Assembly (NCBI RefSeq): GCF_035943815.1
Contig: NZ_DASZBU010000014.1
Coordinates: forward strand, 1 to 64,000
Direction: 5' to 3'
Source of the DNA: Frateuria_A sp035943815
GTDB taxonomy: Bacteria; Pseudomonadota; Gammaproteobacteria; Xanthomonadales; Rhodanobacteraceae
DNA length: 64,000 nucleotides
Part shown: piece after piece, positions 54,846 to 63,372 of the stretch
How the letters are laid out: the number at the start of each line of letters is the position of its first letter
Numbering within the stretch: the stretch's first letter is position 1
The notes under the pieces: generated by a model
The model's database searches: none
What the model saw: only the letters and a program-made list of their open reading frames with translations
Told to the model about the DNA's origin: nothing
Translations under genes and position numbers: made by a program

Positions 54846-55445
54846 ATGAGCGAACCGAGTACCCCCAACGACGTCACCCAGGCCCAGGCCGAGGAAGCCG
54901 TGCGCACGCTGCTGCGCTGGGCCGGCGACGACCCCTCCCGCGAGGGACTGCTGGACACGCCGCGGCGCGTGGTCAAGGCCTACCGCGACTGGTTTTCCGG
55001 CTACGCCGACGATCCGTCCGAATTCCTAAAGCGCACCTTCAAGGAAGTCGAGGGCTACGACGAGATGGTGGTGCTGCGCGACATCGAGTTCGAAAGCCAC
55101 TGCGAGCACCATATGGCGCCGATCATCGGCCGCGCCCACGTGGGCTACCTGCCGACCAACCGCGTGGTCGGCATCAGCAAGCTCGCCCGCGTGGTGGAGG
55201 GCTACGCGCGCCGTTTCCAGGTGCAGGAGAAGCTCACCGCGCAGATCGCGCACTGCATCCAGGAACACCTCAAGCCGGTCGGCGTGGCGGTGGTGGTCGA
55301 CGCCAGCCACGAGTGCATGACCACGCGCGGCGTGCACAAGCGCGGCGTGTCGATGGTCACCAGCCAGATGCTGGGCGCGTTCCGCGACGACGCGCGTACG
55401 CGCGCGGAGTTCCTGCAGTTCATCGGCATCCACGGCGCACGCTGA
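54846..55445 (+). CDS. folE: GTP cyclohydrolase I
   Basis: A 199-residue decameric zinc enzyme forming dihydroneopterin triphosphate from GTP, the first step of folate (and queuosine or biopterin) synthesis. Conserved parts: LLRWAGDDPSREGLLDTPRRVVKAYRDWF, the zinc/catalytic FESHCEHHMAPIIGRAHVGYLP, GISKLARVVEGYARRFQVQEKLT and VVVDASHECMTTRGVHK (second zinc Cys). Full length is normal. The 159-bp gap after rmuC has a TTGACA (-35 like) but no matching -10. Confidence 0.98.
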   Translation: MSEPSTPNDVTQAQAEEAVRTLLRWAGDDPSREGLLDTPRRVVKAYRDWFSGYADDPSEFLKRTFKEVEGYDEMVVLRDIEFESHCEHHMAPIIGRAHVGYLPTNRVVGISKLARVVEGYARRFQVQEKLTAQIAHCIQEHLKPVGVAVVVDASHECMTTRGVHKRGVSMVTSQMLGAFRDDARTRAEFLQFIGIHGAR

Positions 55446-55488
55446 GGTTTTCCCACCGTCGGCCGACAACGCAGGACGTCTTGCGACC

Positions 55489-55608
55489 ATCGGTTTCGTG
55501 TCGATCGGCGTCGCGTTGCGCGAGACCGATCGACACGACGCCGATGCGCTGATCCGCCGGGCCGACCGCACCCTCTACGAAGCCAAGTAGGCCGGGCGCA
55601 ATCGCATC
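55489..55608 (+). pseudogene. C-terminal remnant of a GGDEF domain
   Basis: Frame 1 reads IGFVSIGVALRETDRHDADALIRRADRTLYEAK, then TAG (55588-55590), then AGRNRI. It matches the end of diguanylate cyclase domains (SIGVA..., L..RAD.ALYEAK.AGRNRV) with the stop replacing a residue, and the N-terminal GGDEF portion is absent. It sits in the 241-bp gap between folE and the EF-hand gene. Confidence 0.75.
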
Positions 55609-55686
55609 GCCGCTCCGCTTTGCACGGCCTGAGCGCGCTGCCGCAGGCGCTTGCCATCGCCGACGGACGGCTGCTCCAATGCGCCG

Positions 55687-56022
55687 ATGCGACGCCTGCT
55701 CCCACTTTTCGCCCTGCTCTGTGCGCACGCCCGGGCGCAGGACTACCCGGCCTCCGCCGCCGACTACCTGGCACGCTTTGACCGCAATGGCGACGGGCGC
55801 ATCAGCGAACAGGAATACGTGGACTATCTCAGCGCCGGCTTCGCCGCGATGGACGCCAACGGCGATGGCGTGCTCGAGGCGGACGAGCTGCCGCCCGGCC
55901 CGCGCCGCACGCCGCGCACGCTGGCCGACTTCCAGGCCGACCTGCGCGCGCAGTTCCACCGGCTGGACCGCAACCACGACGGTTTCCTGAGCGCGCGGGA
56001 GCTGGCCCAGCCGCCGCGCTGA
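55687..56022 (+). CDS. Exported EF-hand calcium-binding protein
   Basis: A 111-residue protein with a signal peptide (MRRLLPLFALLCAHARAQ) and three calcium-binding loops: DRNGDGRISEQE, DANGDGVLEADE and DRNHDGFLSARE, each with the D-x-[DN]-x-DG pattern and a final Glu. It probably binds calcium in the periplasm as buffer or sensor. No partner gene is evident. The following 176 bp before the MFS gene hold a hairpin (around 56094-56120) but no gene. Confidence 0.85.
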   Translation: MRRLLPLFALLCAHARAQDYPASAADYLARFDRNGDGRISEQEYVDYLSAGFAAMDANGDGVLEADELPPGPRRTPRTLADFQADLRAQFHRLDRNHDGFLSARELAQPPR

Positions 56023-56198
56023 GGAGTGGTTGAAACCGAACCGCTGACGCCAGTTGCGCGCCACATCCGCAGGGAAGGATCCGGGAGCGGGTGTTGCCGC
56101 CTGCGGCGAGGGATAGGCAACGGGCTATTGCCTGGGCCGCAGCAATGCCGGCGCGCCTTTGCGCTATCGTGCGCGCTTCACCGGCCCGACCCGCGCGC

Positions 56199-57506
56199 AT
56201 GGACTCGACCCACACCGCCCTGAGCGACACGCGCCGCCGCGCCGCGGTGGCCTTCATCTTCGTCACCGTATTCCTGGACATCCTGGCCTTCGGCATCGTC
56301 ATTCCGGTGCTGCCGCACCTGATCGAGCAACTGGCCGGCGGCGGCATCGCGAAGGCCGCGTGGTGGGTGGGGGTGTTCTCGACCGTGTTCGCGGTCGTGC
56401 AGTTCGCGTTTTCGCCCGTGCAGGGTGCGCTGTCGGACCGCTTCGGACGCCGGCCGGTGATCCTGATCTCCAACCTGGGGCTGGCGATCGACTTCGTGGT
56501 GCTCGCGCTCGCGCCCACGCTGTGGCTGCTGTTCGTCAGCCGCACGTTGCTGGGCATGACAGCGGCGAGCTTCACCACCGCCAACGCCTATATCGCCGAC
56601 ATTACGCCGAAGGAGAAGCGCGCGGCGGCCTACGGCGTGTTGGGCGGCGCCTTCGGGCTGGGTTTCATCATGGGGCCGGGACTGGGCGGCTTCCTCGGCG
56701 ACATCTCGCTGCGGCTGCCGTTCTGGGTCGCCGCGGGGCTGGCGGCGTGCAACTTCCTGTACGGCTTCTTCATCCTGCCTGAGTCGCTGCCGAAAGAACG
56801 GCGCACGCCGCGCTTCGAACTGCACAGCGCCCATCCGCTGGGCTCGCTCAAGCTGCTGCGGCGCTACCCGCAGGTGCTCGGGCTGGGTGTGGTGATGTTC
56901 CTGGTGTACCTGGCGCACTACGTGCTGCAGACCACCTTCGTGCTGTACGCGGACTACCGCTACGGCTGGGGTCCGCAGGCGGTCGGCTTCGTGCTGATGC
57001 TGGTGGGCGCCTGCGACGGTTCGGTGCAGGCCTTCCTCACGGGTAGGCTGACGCCGCGCTTCGGCGAACGGCGCGTGCTGCTGGCGGGCATGCTGTTCGG
57101 CATCGGCGCATTCCTGTTGATGGGCGTGGCGAGCCAGGGCTGGCTGTTCCTGGTCGGCATTCCGCTGATGGCGCTGTGGAGTCTGGCCGGTCCGCCGATC
57201 CAGGCGATCATGACGCACCAGGTCGATCCATCCGAACAGGGGCGGCTGCAGGGGGCGATCACCAGCCTGGGCAGCTTCGCCGGCATCTTCGGCCCGTATC
57301 TGTTCGCGCAGGTGTTCGCCTTCTCGATCGCGCCCGGCTCGCCGGTGCACCTGCCCGGCCTGGCCTTCGTGCTGTCCGCGCTGCTGCTGGCCGTCGGCGC
57401 CGTCATCGCCGCGCGCGTGACCTCGCATACCGCACCCTTGGCAAGCGCGCCGCCAGACCCCACCGTGGGACCTTCGAGCGCGCTGCCGCACGACCCTACC
57501 CACTGA
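56199..57506 (+). CDS. MFS transporter, TetA-like
   Basis: A 435-residue, 12-segment major facilitator of the TCR/Tet efflux group: FIFVTVFLDILAFGIVIPVLPHLIEQLAGG, motif A-like FSPVQGALSDRFGRRPVILISN, motif C-like LGGAFGLGFIMGPGLGGFLGD, and the second-half LTPRFGERRVLLAGMLFG. Such proteins expel drugs with protons, but the tetracycline determinant cannot be inferred. It has a polar C-terminal tail of about 30 residues. The DUF1993 gene follows after 14 bp. Confidence 0.9.
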   Translation: MDSTHTALSDTRRRAAVAFIFVTVFLDILAFGIVIPVLPHLIEQLAGGGIAKAAWWVGVFSTVFAVVQFAFSPVQGALSDRFGRRPVILISNLGLAIDFVVLALAPTLWLLFVSRTLLGMTAASFTTANAYIADITPKEKRAAAYGVLGGAFGLGFIMGPGLGGFLGDISLRLPFWVAAGLAACNFLYGFFILPESLPKERRTPRFELHSAHPLGSLKLLRRYPQVLGLGVVMFLVYLAHYVLQTTFVLYADYRYGWGPQAVGFVLMLVGACDGSVQAFLTGRLTPRFGERRVLLAGMLFGIGAFLLMGVASQGWLFLVGIPLMALWSLAGPPIQAIMTHQVDPSEQGRLQGAITSLGSFAGIFGPYLFAQVFAFSIAPGSPVHLPGLAFVLSALLLAVGAVIAARVTSHTAPLASAPPDPTVGPSSALPHDPTH

Positions 57507-57520
57507 CGCTGGAGTTCTCC

Positions 57521-58033
57521 ATGACGCTTTCGATGTACCAGGCTTCCGTACCCGTGTTCGAGCGCGCGCTGTCCAACCTCCTCCATGTGCTCAAGAAAGG
57601 CGAGGCGCACGCCAAGGCCAAGGGCGTGACCGACGAAGTGCTGCTGGGCACCCGCCTGATCCCGGACATGCTGCCGCTGACCAAGCAGGTGCAGATCGCC
57701 TGCGACATGGCCGCGCGCGGCACTGCCCGTCTCGCCGGCGTGGAACCGGCCTCGTTCGAGGACAACGAGACCACGCTGGAGCAGCTCTACGCCCGCATCG
57801 AAAAAGTCATCGCCTATATCAAGGGCTTCGAGCCCGCGCAGATCGACGGTAGCGAAACGCGCGCCATCGAGCTGAAGATGCGCAGCGGCGAGCTGAAGTT
57901 CACCGGGCAGGAGTACCTGCTCACCTTCATCGTCCCGAACCTGTATTTCCACTGCACCACCACCTACGTGATCCTGCGCGAGGCCGGCGCGGACCTGGGC
58001 AAGACCGACTTCATCGCCGGCGCCCAGCAGTAA
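57521..58033 (+). CDS. DUF1993 protein
   Basis: A 170-residue protein that begins MTLSMYQASVPVFERALSNLLHVLKKGEAHAKAKGV and ends LPNLYFHCTTTYVILREAGADLGKTDFIG-like, the usual pattern of DUF1993 (a DinB-like four-helix bundle). The catalytic role is unknown. It follows the MFS gene by 14 bp and is probably cotranscribed with it. The start at 57521 has GGAG 6 bp upstream. Confidence 0.9.
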   Translation: MTLSMYQASVPVFERALSNLLHVLKKGEAHAKAKGVTDEVLLGTRLIPDMLPLTKQVQIACDMAARGTARLAGVEPASFEDNETTLEQLYARIEKVIAYIKGFEPAQIDGSETRAIELKMRSGELKFTGQEYLLTFIVPNLYFHCTTTYVILREAGADLGKTDFIAGAQQ

Positions 58034-58041
58034 GGTCCGAG

Positions 58042-58069
58042 CGGGCGCGGCGGCCTGCCGCCGCGCCCG
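58042..58069 (+). terminator. Strong GC hairpin after the DUF1993 gene
   Basis: GGGCGCGGCGG (58043-58053) pairs perfectly with CCGCCGCGCCC (58058-58068) across CCTG, extended by one more pair outside. There is no T-run. It lies 9 bp after the stop codon and may end transcription with Rho or protect the mRNA. Confidence 0.55.
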
Positions 58070-58190
58070 GCTGAACCTTGGCGGCACGCCGATCCGCCGC
58101 ATGTTGCGAAACGTGATGGGCTTCACGCTGGCCGGCGGCCACTGGCCCGCCTTCTGCTTGCTCCTGCGCGAGCCCCACTCGAGCAGACCC

Positions 58191-58403
58191 ATGGAAAACT
58201 TCGTCGAATGCATCATCGCCGGCGGCCCGCAGCACGGGCTGGTCTATCGGCGCCCGCTGGATACCGCCCGTCCCACGCCGCTGGCCGTGGTCACCGATGA
58301 CGGTGAGCTGTGCACGCCGGCCGCGCGCAAGTACGGCTCGCGCGTCGTGCTGCTGCACCCGCGGGCCACCGGCGCGCAGTTCCTGACCATTCTTGCCGCC
58401 TGA
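58191..58403 (+). CDS. Hypothetical protein, 70 residues
   Basis: A small protein (MENFVECIIAGGPQHGLVYRRPLDTARPTPLAVVTDDGELCTPAARKYGSRVVLLHPRATGAQFLTILAA in outline: a beta-rich, globular appearance with two Cys). I do not recognise a family. The frame is coding-like and gives a plausible ATG at 58191; no signal peptide or membrane segment. It could be a false gene. Confidence 0.45.
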   Translation: MENFVECIIAGGPQHGLVYRRPLDTARPTPLAVVTDDGELCTPAARKYGSRVVLLHPRATGAQFLTILAA

Positions 58404-58572
58404 GGCCGATGCGGCATGGACTGGAATGCGCCGGCGTTGAGCACCTGAGGGCAAGGCCTGTCCCGATGCGTCACCCGCCGGCTCGCCTTGTCCAGGCCCG
58501 CCCCTCGCACGGACAATACGCAGCCTGGCGCGACGGACCGATCCCGGTCCCGGCCACCAACCTGCCGGCTCC

Positions 58573-60213
58573 ATGCTGCGACTGACCGACCTCAAGCTTC
58601 CGCTAGACCATCCGCCCGAAGCGCTGGACCGCGCCATCCGCGAGCGGCTGTGCATTCCCGCGGAGGCGTTGCGCGGCTACAGCGTGTTCCGCCGCGGCTA
58701 CGACGCGCGCAAGCGCGGTGCGATCGCGCTGATCTACACGCTGGACGTGGAAGTGGCGGACGAGGCGGCGGTGCTCGCGCGCTTCGCCGACGATCGCCAC
58801 GTGCAGCCCACGCCCGACACGAGCTACCACCCGGTCGCGCAGGCGCCCGTCCGGTACGCACACCGCCCGCTCGTGGTCGGCTTCGGCCCGTGCGGCATCT
58901 TCGCCGCGCTGATCCTGGCCGAGCTGGGCCTGGCGCCGATCGTGCTCGACCGCGGCAAGGCAGTGCGCGAGCGCACCAAGGACACCTGGGACCTGTGGCG
59001 CAAGCGCAACCTGCATCCGGAGTCGAACGTGCAGTTCGGCGAGGGCGGTGCCGGCACCTTTTCCGACGGCAAGCTGCACAGCCAGATCTCCGACCCGCAC
59101 CATCACGGCCGCAAGGTGCTGACCGAGTTCGTCAAGGCCGGCGCGCCGGAGGAGATCCTCTACGTCAGCAAGCCGCACATCGGCACTTTCCGTCTGGTGA
59201 CGATGGTGGAGAACATGCGCGCCACGATCCAGGCGCTGGGTGGCGAGATCCGCTTCGACCAGCGGGTGGACGACCTGCTGGTCGAGACCGGCGCCGACGG
59301 CGCGCGCCACGTGCGCGGCGTTCGGCTGGCCGACGGCGAGGAACTGCGCTCGGATCATATGGTGCTGGCCGTGGGCCACAGCGCGCGCGATACCTTCGAG
59401 ATGCTGCACGCACGCGGCGTCCACCTGGAGGCCAAGCCATTTTCGATCGGCTTCCGCATCGAGCATCCGCAATCGGTGATCGACCGCGCCCGCTTCGGCT
59501 CGCAGGCCGGGCACCCGGTCCTGGGCGCGGCCGACTACAAGCTGGTCCACCACGGCAACAAGGCCGGCCAGAGCGGGCGGTCGGTGTACAGCTTCTGCAT
59601 GTGCCCCGGCGGCACGGTGGTGGCCGCCACCTCCGAGCCGGGCCGCGTGGTCACCAACGGCATGAGCCAGTACTCCCGCAACGAACGCAACGCCAACGCG
59701 GCGATCGTCTGCGGCATCACGCCGGAGGACTTCGCGCCCTACGGCGAGGGGCCGCTGGCCGGCATCGCGCTGCAGCGGCACTGGGAGTCGCATGCCTTCG
59801 CCATGGGCGGCGGCGACTACAGCGCGCCGGGCCAGCGCGTGGGTGACTTCCTCGCCGGTCGTCCCTCGAAGGCCTTCGGCGAAGTGCTGCCTTCGTACAA
59901 GCCTGGCGTGCACCTGGCCGACCTCTCCAGCGCATTGCCGGACTACGCCATCGGCGCGATCCGCGAGGCGCTGCCGATGTTCGACCGGCAGATCCGCGGC
60001 TTCGCCATGCACGATGCAATGCTGACCGGCGTGGAGACGCGCACGTCTTCTCCGGTGCGCATCCGGCGCAACGAGGGCGACTATCAGAGCCTCAACACGC
60101 GCGGGCTGTTTCCCGCGGGCGAAGGCGCGGGGTATGCGGGCGGGATCCTTTCCGCTGCGGTGGACGGGATCCGCGTGGCGGAGGCGGTCGCGCGGGATAT
60201 CGTCGGGCAGTAG
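58573..60213 (+). CDS. FAD-dependent dehydrogenase (COG2509 type)
   Basis: A 546-residue flavoprotein. An N-terminal domain (1-95) with a ferredoxin-like look (SVFRRGYDARKRGAIALIYTLDVEV) is followed by a dinucleotide-binding fold (RPLVVGFGPCGIFAALILAELGLAPIVLDRG), the conserved NVQFGEGGAGTFSDGKL segment, HMVLAVGHSARDTFEMLH, YSFCMCPGGTVVAATSEPG and the C-terminal NTRGLFPAGEGAGYAGGILSAAVDGIRVAEAV (FAD-binding end). Members are widespread but of unknown substrate. The start at 58573 coincides with the family N-terminus (MLRLTDLKLPLDH). Confidence 0.9.
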   Translation: MLRLTDLKLPLDHPPEALDRAIRERLCIPAEALRGYSVFRRGYDARKRGAIALIYTLDVEVADEAAVLARFADDRHVQPTPDTSYHPVAQAPVRYAHRPLVVGFGPCGIFAALILAELGLAPIVLDRGKAVRERTKDTWDLWRKRNLHPESNVQFGEGGAGTFSDGKLHSQISDPHHHGRKVLTEFVKAGAPEEILYVSKPHIGTFRLVTMVENMRATIQALGGEIRFDQRVDDLLVETGADGARHVRGVRLADGEELRSDHMVLAVGHSARDTFEMLHARGVHLEAKPFSIGFRIEHPQSVIDRARFGSQAGHPVLGAADYKLVHHGNKAGQSGRSVYSFCMCPGGTVVAATSEPGRVVTNGMSQYSRNERNANAAIVCGITPEDFAPYGEGPLAGIALQRHWESHAFAMGGGDYSAPGQRVGDFLAGRPSKAFGEVLPSYKPGVHLADLSSALPDYAIGAIREALPMFDRQIRGFAMHDAMLTGVETRTSSPVRIRRNEGDYQSLNTRGLFPAGEGAGYAGGILSAAVDGIRVAEAVARDIVGQ

Positions 60214-60237
60214 CGCGCGCTGCGGCCGTGCCGGGAA

Positions 60238-63174
60238 CTACACCTCGTTCCGCAACCATTGCCCGATCGGCGCCGGGCGACCCAGCAGATAGCCCTGCCC
60301 CAGCTCGCAGCCCATGTCCAGCAGCGCCTGGCGCTGGGCCGGCGTCTCGATGCCTTCGGCGATCACCTGGATGTTGAGCGCGCGGGCCAGCGCCAGAATC
60401 GCGGCCACGACGGTGGTCGCGGTGCTGTGCTCGTCCTCGCCCAGCGCATGCACGAATGCGCGGTCGATCTTGAGCATGCGCAGCGGCAGCGAGTGCAGGT
60501 AGCTCAGCGACGAGTAGCCGGTGCCGAAATCGTCCAGCGCGGCGCCCACGCCGATCGCCCGCAGGCGTTCGAGCATCGTGCGCACCTGTTCGGGGTTGTC
60601 CAGCAGGGAGCCCTCGGTGACCTCCACGATAAGCCGCCAGGGCGGCAGCTTCATGCGCTCGAGCAGGCGCACCAGGCGGACGTCGAAATCGCCGTGGCGC
60701 AGGTGCAGCGCCGAGACGTTGAAGGTCAGGAAGGTATCGGTGTCCGAAAGCCGCAGGAAGCGCTCGCAGCTGCGCTCGAACAGCCGCCAATCGATGGTCT
60801 CGATGTGCCCGCTGTCCTGCGCCACCTTGAGGAAGTCGGCCGGCCCGAGCACGCCCAGCACCGGATGGTTCCAGCGCAGCAGCGCCTCGTAGCCCACCAC
60901 CCTGTTGTCGTCGAGCCGGCAGAACGGCTGCAGGTAGGGCTCGAACTCGTCGCGCTGCAGGGCCTGGCGCAGTTCGCCTTCCATCATCAGCACGTCGACC
61001 GCGTTCTTGGCCAGCGTCTCGTCGAACAGTTCGTAGCGGTTGCGGCCCTGCTCCTTGGCTCGATAGAGCGCGATGTCGGCGTCGCGCAGCAGTTCGTCGG
61101 CGGTCTGATAGGTGTTGTCGCCAACGGCGATACCCATGCTGGCCGATGGCGCCAGCTCGCGGCCGGCGACCTGCATCGGCACGCTGAGCGCATCGAGCAC
61201 GCGCTGGGCGACCGCCACCGCAGCCGCCGGCACCTCCACGTTCTCCAGCAGGATCGCGAATTCGTCGCCGGACAGCCGCGCCACCACGTCCGGCTCGCGC
61301 ATGCAGATTTGCAGGCGGTGTGCGATCTCCTTGAGGAAGGCGTCGCCGGCGAGATGTCCGAGGCTGTCGTTGATCACCTTGAAGCGGTCCACGTCCAGGT
61401 ACAGCAACGCGCAACGCCGGCCGGGCTCGTGCTGCAGGATCGCGAGTGCGCGCTCGAGGCGCTCGCGCAGGAAGCCGCGGTTGGGCAACCCGGTGAGCGC
61501 ATCGTGCATCACCTCGTGCTTGAGCTGGTCCTGGACGCGCTCGCGTTCGGCGATCTCCTGGCGCAGCTCGAAGGTGCGCTCCTGCACGCGCAGCTCCAGC
61601 TCCGCATAGGCGCGCTGCAGCGACGCCGCCGCGCGGCGACGATGAATGCTGTTGGCGATTTGCAACGCGGCGAAGGTGAGCAGCTCCTGATCGGCCTGGT
61701 CGTAATCGACCGAGGGCGTATAGCTCTGCACCGCGACCAGGCCGATCGCCTCCTCCGCGACCCGCAGCGGCACCCCGAGCCAACACACGGCCGGCCGGCC
61801 GACACGCTGCAGGTCCACCTCGCCCTGGCGGGCCAGCGCGAGCGTGTCATCCTGGAAGGCCAGCAGCGGCCGGCCGGTGCGCAACACGTATTCGGAGAGG
61901 CCGCGGCCGAGCGCGCGCTCCTCCGCCTTGCGCACGCCGGCGTCGACGTAATAGGGGAACACCAGCCGCTGGCGGTCATCCGAGAGCAGCGCGATGAAGA
62001 AGTTGTCCGCGTTGATCAACTCGTTGACCACCGCATGGGTGCGCTCGTAGAACTCGTTCTTGTCGATGTCGGCGGTGGCCAGCTGCGCCAGGTGGAACAG
62101 CGCCGCCTGCAGACGCTCGGCGCGCTGGCGTTCCAGCACCTCCTGCTGCAGGCCGCGGTTGGCCGCCGCCAGTTCCTGCGTGCGGAGGCGCACGCGCCCT
62201 TCCAGTTCGGCCTTGCTCTGCTTGCGTTCGAGCGCGGTCAGCACGTGGCTGCCGACGAACTCCAGCAGGGCGCGGTCCTCCTCGGAAAAGCCGATACCGG
62301 GACGGTAGCTCTGCACCACCAGCGCGCCATGCACCTGGCCGTCGCGCAGCATGGGCACGCCCAGCCAGTCGACGCTGTCCGGCCCGGACGGCGAGAACGT
62401 GCCGGTGACCTTGCGGCTGATCTCTTCCAGGCTGCCCATCAGCGCCTTGCCACCGGTGAGCAGGTGCCAGGTGAGCGAATTGCGCAGGCTAGCCAGCGGC
62501 ACGTCGTGACTGGTATCGGGTGCGTCGGTGTCCTCCACGTCGACGTAGTAGAGGAAGCGCATGGTGCCGTGCTGGGGGTCGCTGCGTACGATGAAGAAGT
62601 TCTCGGCGTACATCAGCGAGCTGATGATGCCGTGGATGCCGCGCAACATCTCCGGCATGTCCAGTTCGGAACCGGCCAGGTCGGCGATGGCGAACAGGGC
62701 GCGCTGCAGCGCCTCGGAGCGCGCCAGCTGCTTGTGCGAGTCCTGCAGGTCGGTCAGTTGCAGCACTCGTTGCAGGTGCTGGCTGGCCAGTTCGAGGAAC
62801 GGTTCCAGCGATGCCATCAGCGGTTCGGCCTTCTGACCCTCCTTGAGCGCCAGCAGCAGCATTGCGCGCTGTTGCGGCAGCAGGCGGATCGCCAGGTGGC
62901 AGCCGATGGTCACGAAGGGAGCGGTGGATGCCTCCAGCATCGTGCGTGCGTGCGCTACCTGCTCGGTATCGGGAGGGGGGCCGCTCGCGCTGCAAGCAAA
63001 CGGCATGCCCGAGCCGATCCAGGTGACGGCCGCGTCGGCGCAACCCTGCGCGCGCGCGAAGGCCGCGATGGTCGCGCCCACCGTCACCGGCGTGGCGGCG
63101 GCGACCAGTCGCCTGAGCCAGGCCAGCTGCCCGGTTTCCGCCGCTGGCGACGGCGTGTCGCGTGAAACGTTCAT
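60238..63174 (-). CDS. GAF-GAF-GGDEF-EAL cyclic-di-GMP regulator
   Basis: A 978-residue cytoplasmic protein. Two GAF-type sensor domains (about 150-310 and 365-510) are joined by coiled-coils to a GGDEF domain (about 545-700) with SGDEF near residue 635 and a REPD inhibitory (RxxD) site five residues before it, and an EAL domain (about 720-975) with YEALLRW near 762, TEGSLLDN and DDFGTGYSSL. Both active-site motifs are nearly complete (S for the first G of GGDEF). It could make or break c-di-GMP, and the GAF domains would sense a small ligand. No membrane segment. The ATG at 63174 is preferred to one at 63183. Confidence 0.93.
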   Translation of the reverse strand: MNVSRDTPSPAAETGQLAWLRRLVAAATPVTVGATIAAFARAQGCADAAVTWIGSGMPFACSASGPPPDTEQVAHARTMLEASTAPFVTIGCHLAIRLLPQQRAMLLLALKEGQKAEPLMASLEPFLELASQHLQRVLQLTDLQDSHKQLARSEALQRALFAIADLAGSELDMPEMLRGIHGIISSLMYAENFFIVRSDPQHGTMRFLYYVDVEDTDAPDTSHDVPLASLRNSLTWHLLTGGKALMGSLEEISRKVTGTFSPSGPDSVDWLGVPMLRDGQVHGALVVQSYRPGIGFSEEDRALLEFVGSHVLTALERKQSKAELEGRVRLRTQELAAANRGLQQEVLERQRAERLQAALFHLAQLATADIDKNEFYERTHAVVNELINADNFFIALLSDDRQRLVFPYYVDAGVRKAEERALGRGLSEYVLRTGRPLLAFQDDTLALARQGEVDLQRVGRPAVCWLGVPLRVAEEAIGLVAVQSYTPSVDYDQADQELLTFAALQIANSIHRRRAAASLQRAYAELELRVQERTFELRQEIAERERVQDQLKHEVMHDALTGLPNRGFLRERLERALAILQHEPGRRCALLYLDVDRFKVINDSLGHLAGDAFLKEIAHRLQICMREPDVVARLSGDEFAILLENVEVPAAAVAVAQRVLDALSVPMQVAGRELAPSASMGIAVGDNTYQTADELLRDADIALYRAKEQGRNRYELFDETLAKNAVDVLMMEGELRQALQRDEFEPYLQPFCRLDDNRVVGYEALLRWNHPVLGVLGPADFLKVAQDSGHIETIDWRLFERSCERFLRLSDTDTFLTFNVSALHLRHGDFDVRLVRLLERMKLPPWRLIVEVTEGSLLDNPEQVRTMLERLRAIGVGAALDDFGTGYSSLSYLHSLPLRMLKIDRAFVHALGEDEHSTATTVVAAILALARALNIQVIAEGIETPAQRQALLDMGCELGQGYLLGRPAPIGQWLRNEV

Positions 63175-63372
63175 GCGAGCCATCCTCGCCGGTTCGGTGG
63201 CCCGGACCCGCAGGCATGCGGGTCCAAGCCATGCCCCCTTATGCAACTACTGTAATGTCCTCGCGCGCAAGTCATCATCGGCTATCACCGGATCGGCCGC
63301 CACGACCATATCTTGAGCCGTGTCTCGAGCTTGCGAGGGGCGCTGCAGCACGCGCCCGGCTAGAATCGGGCG

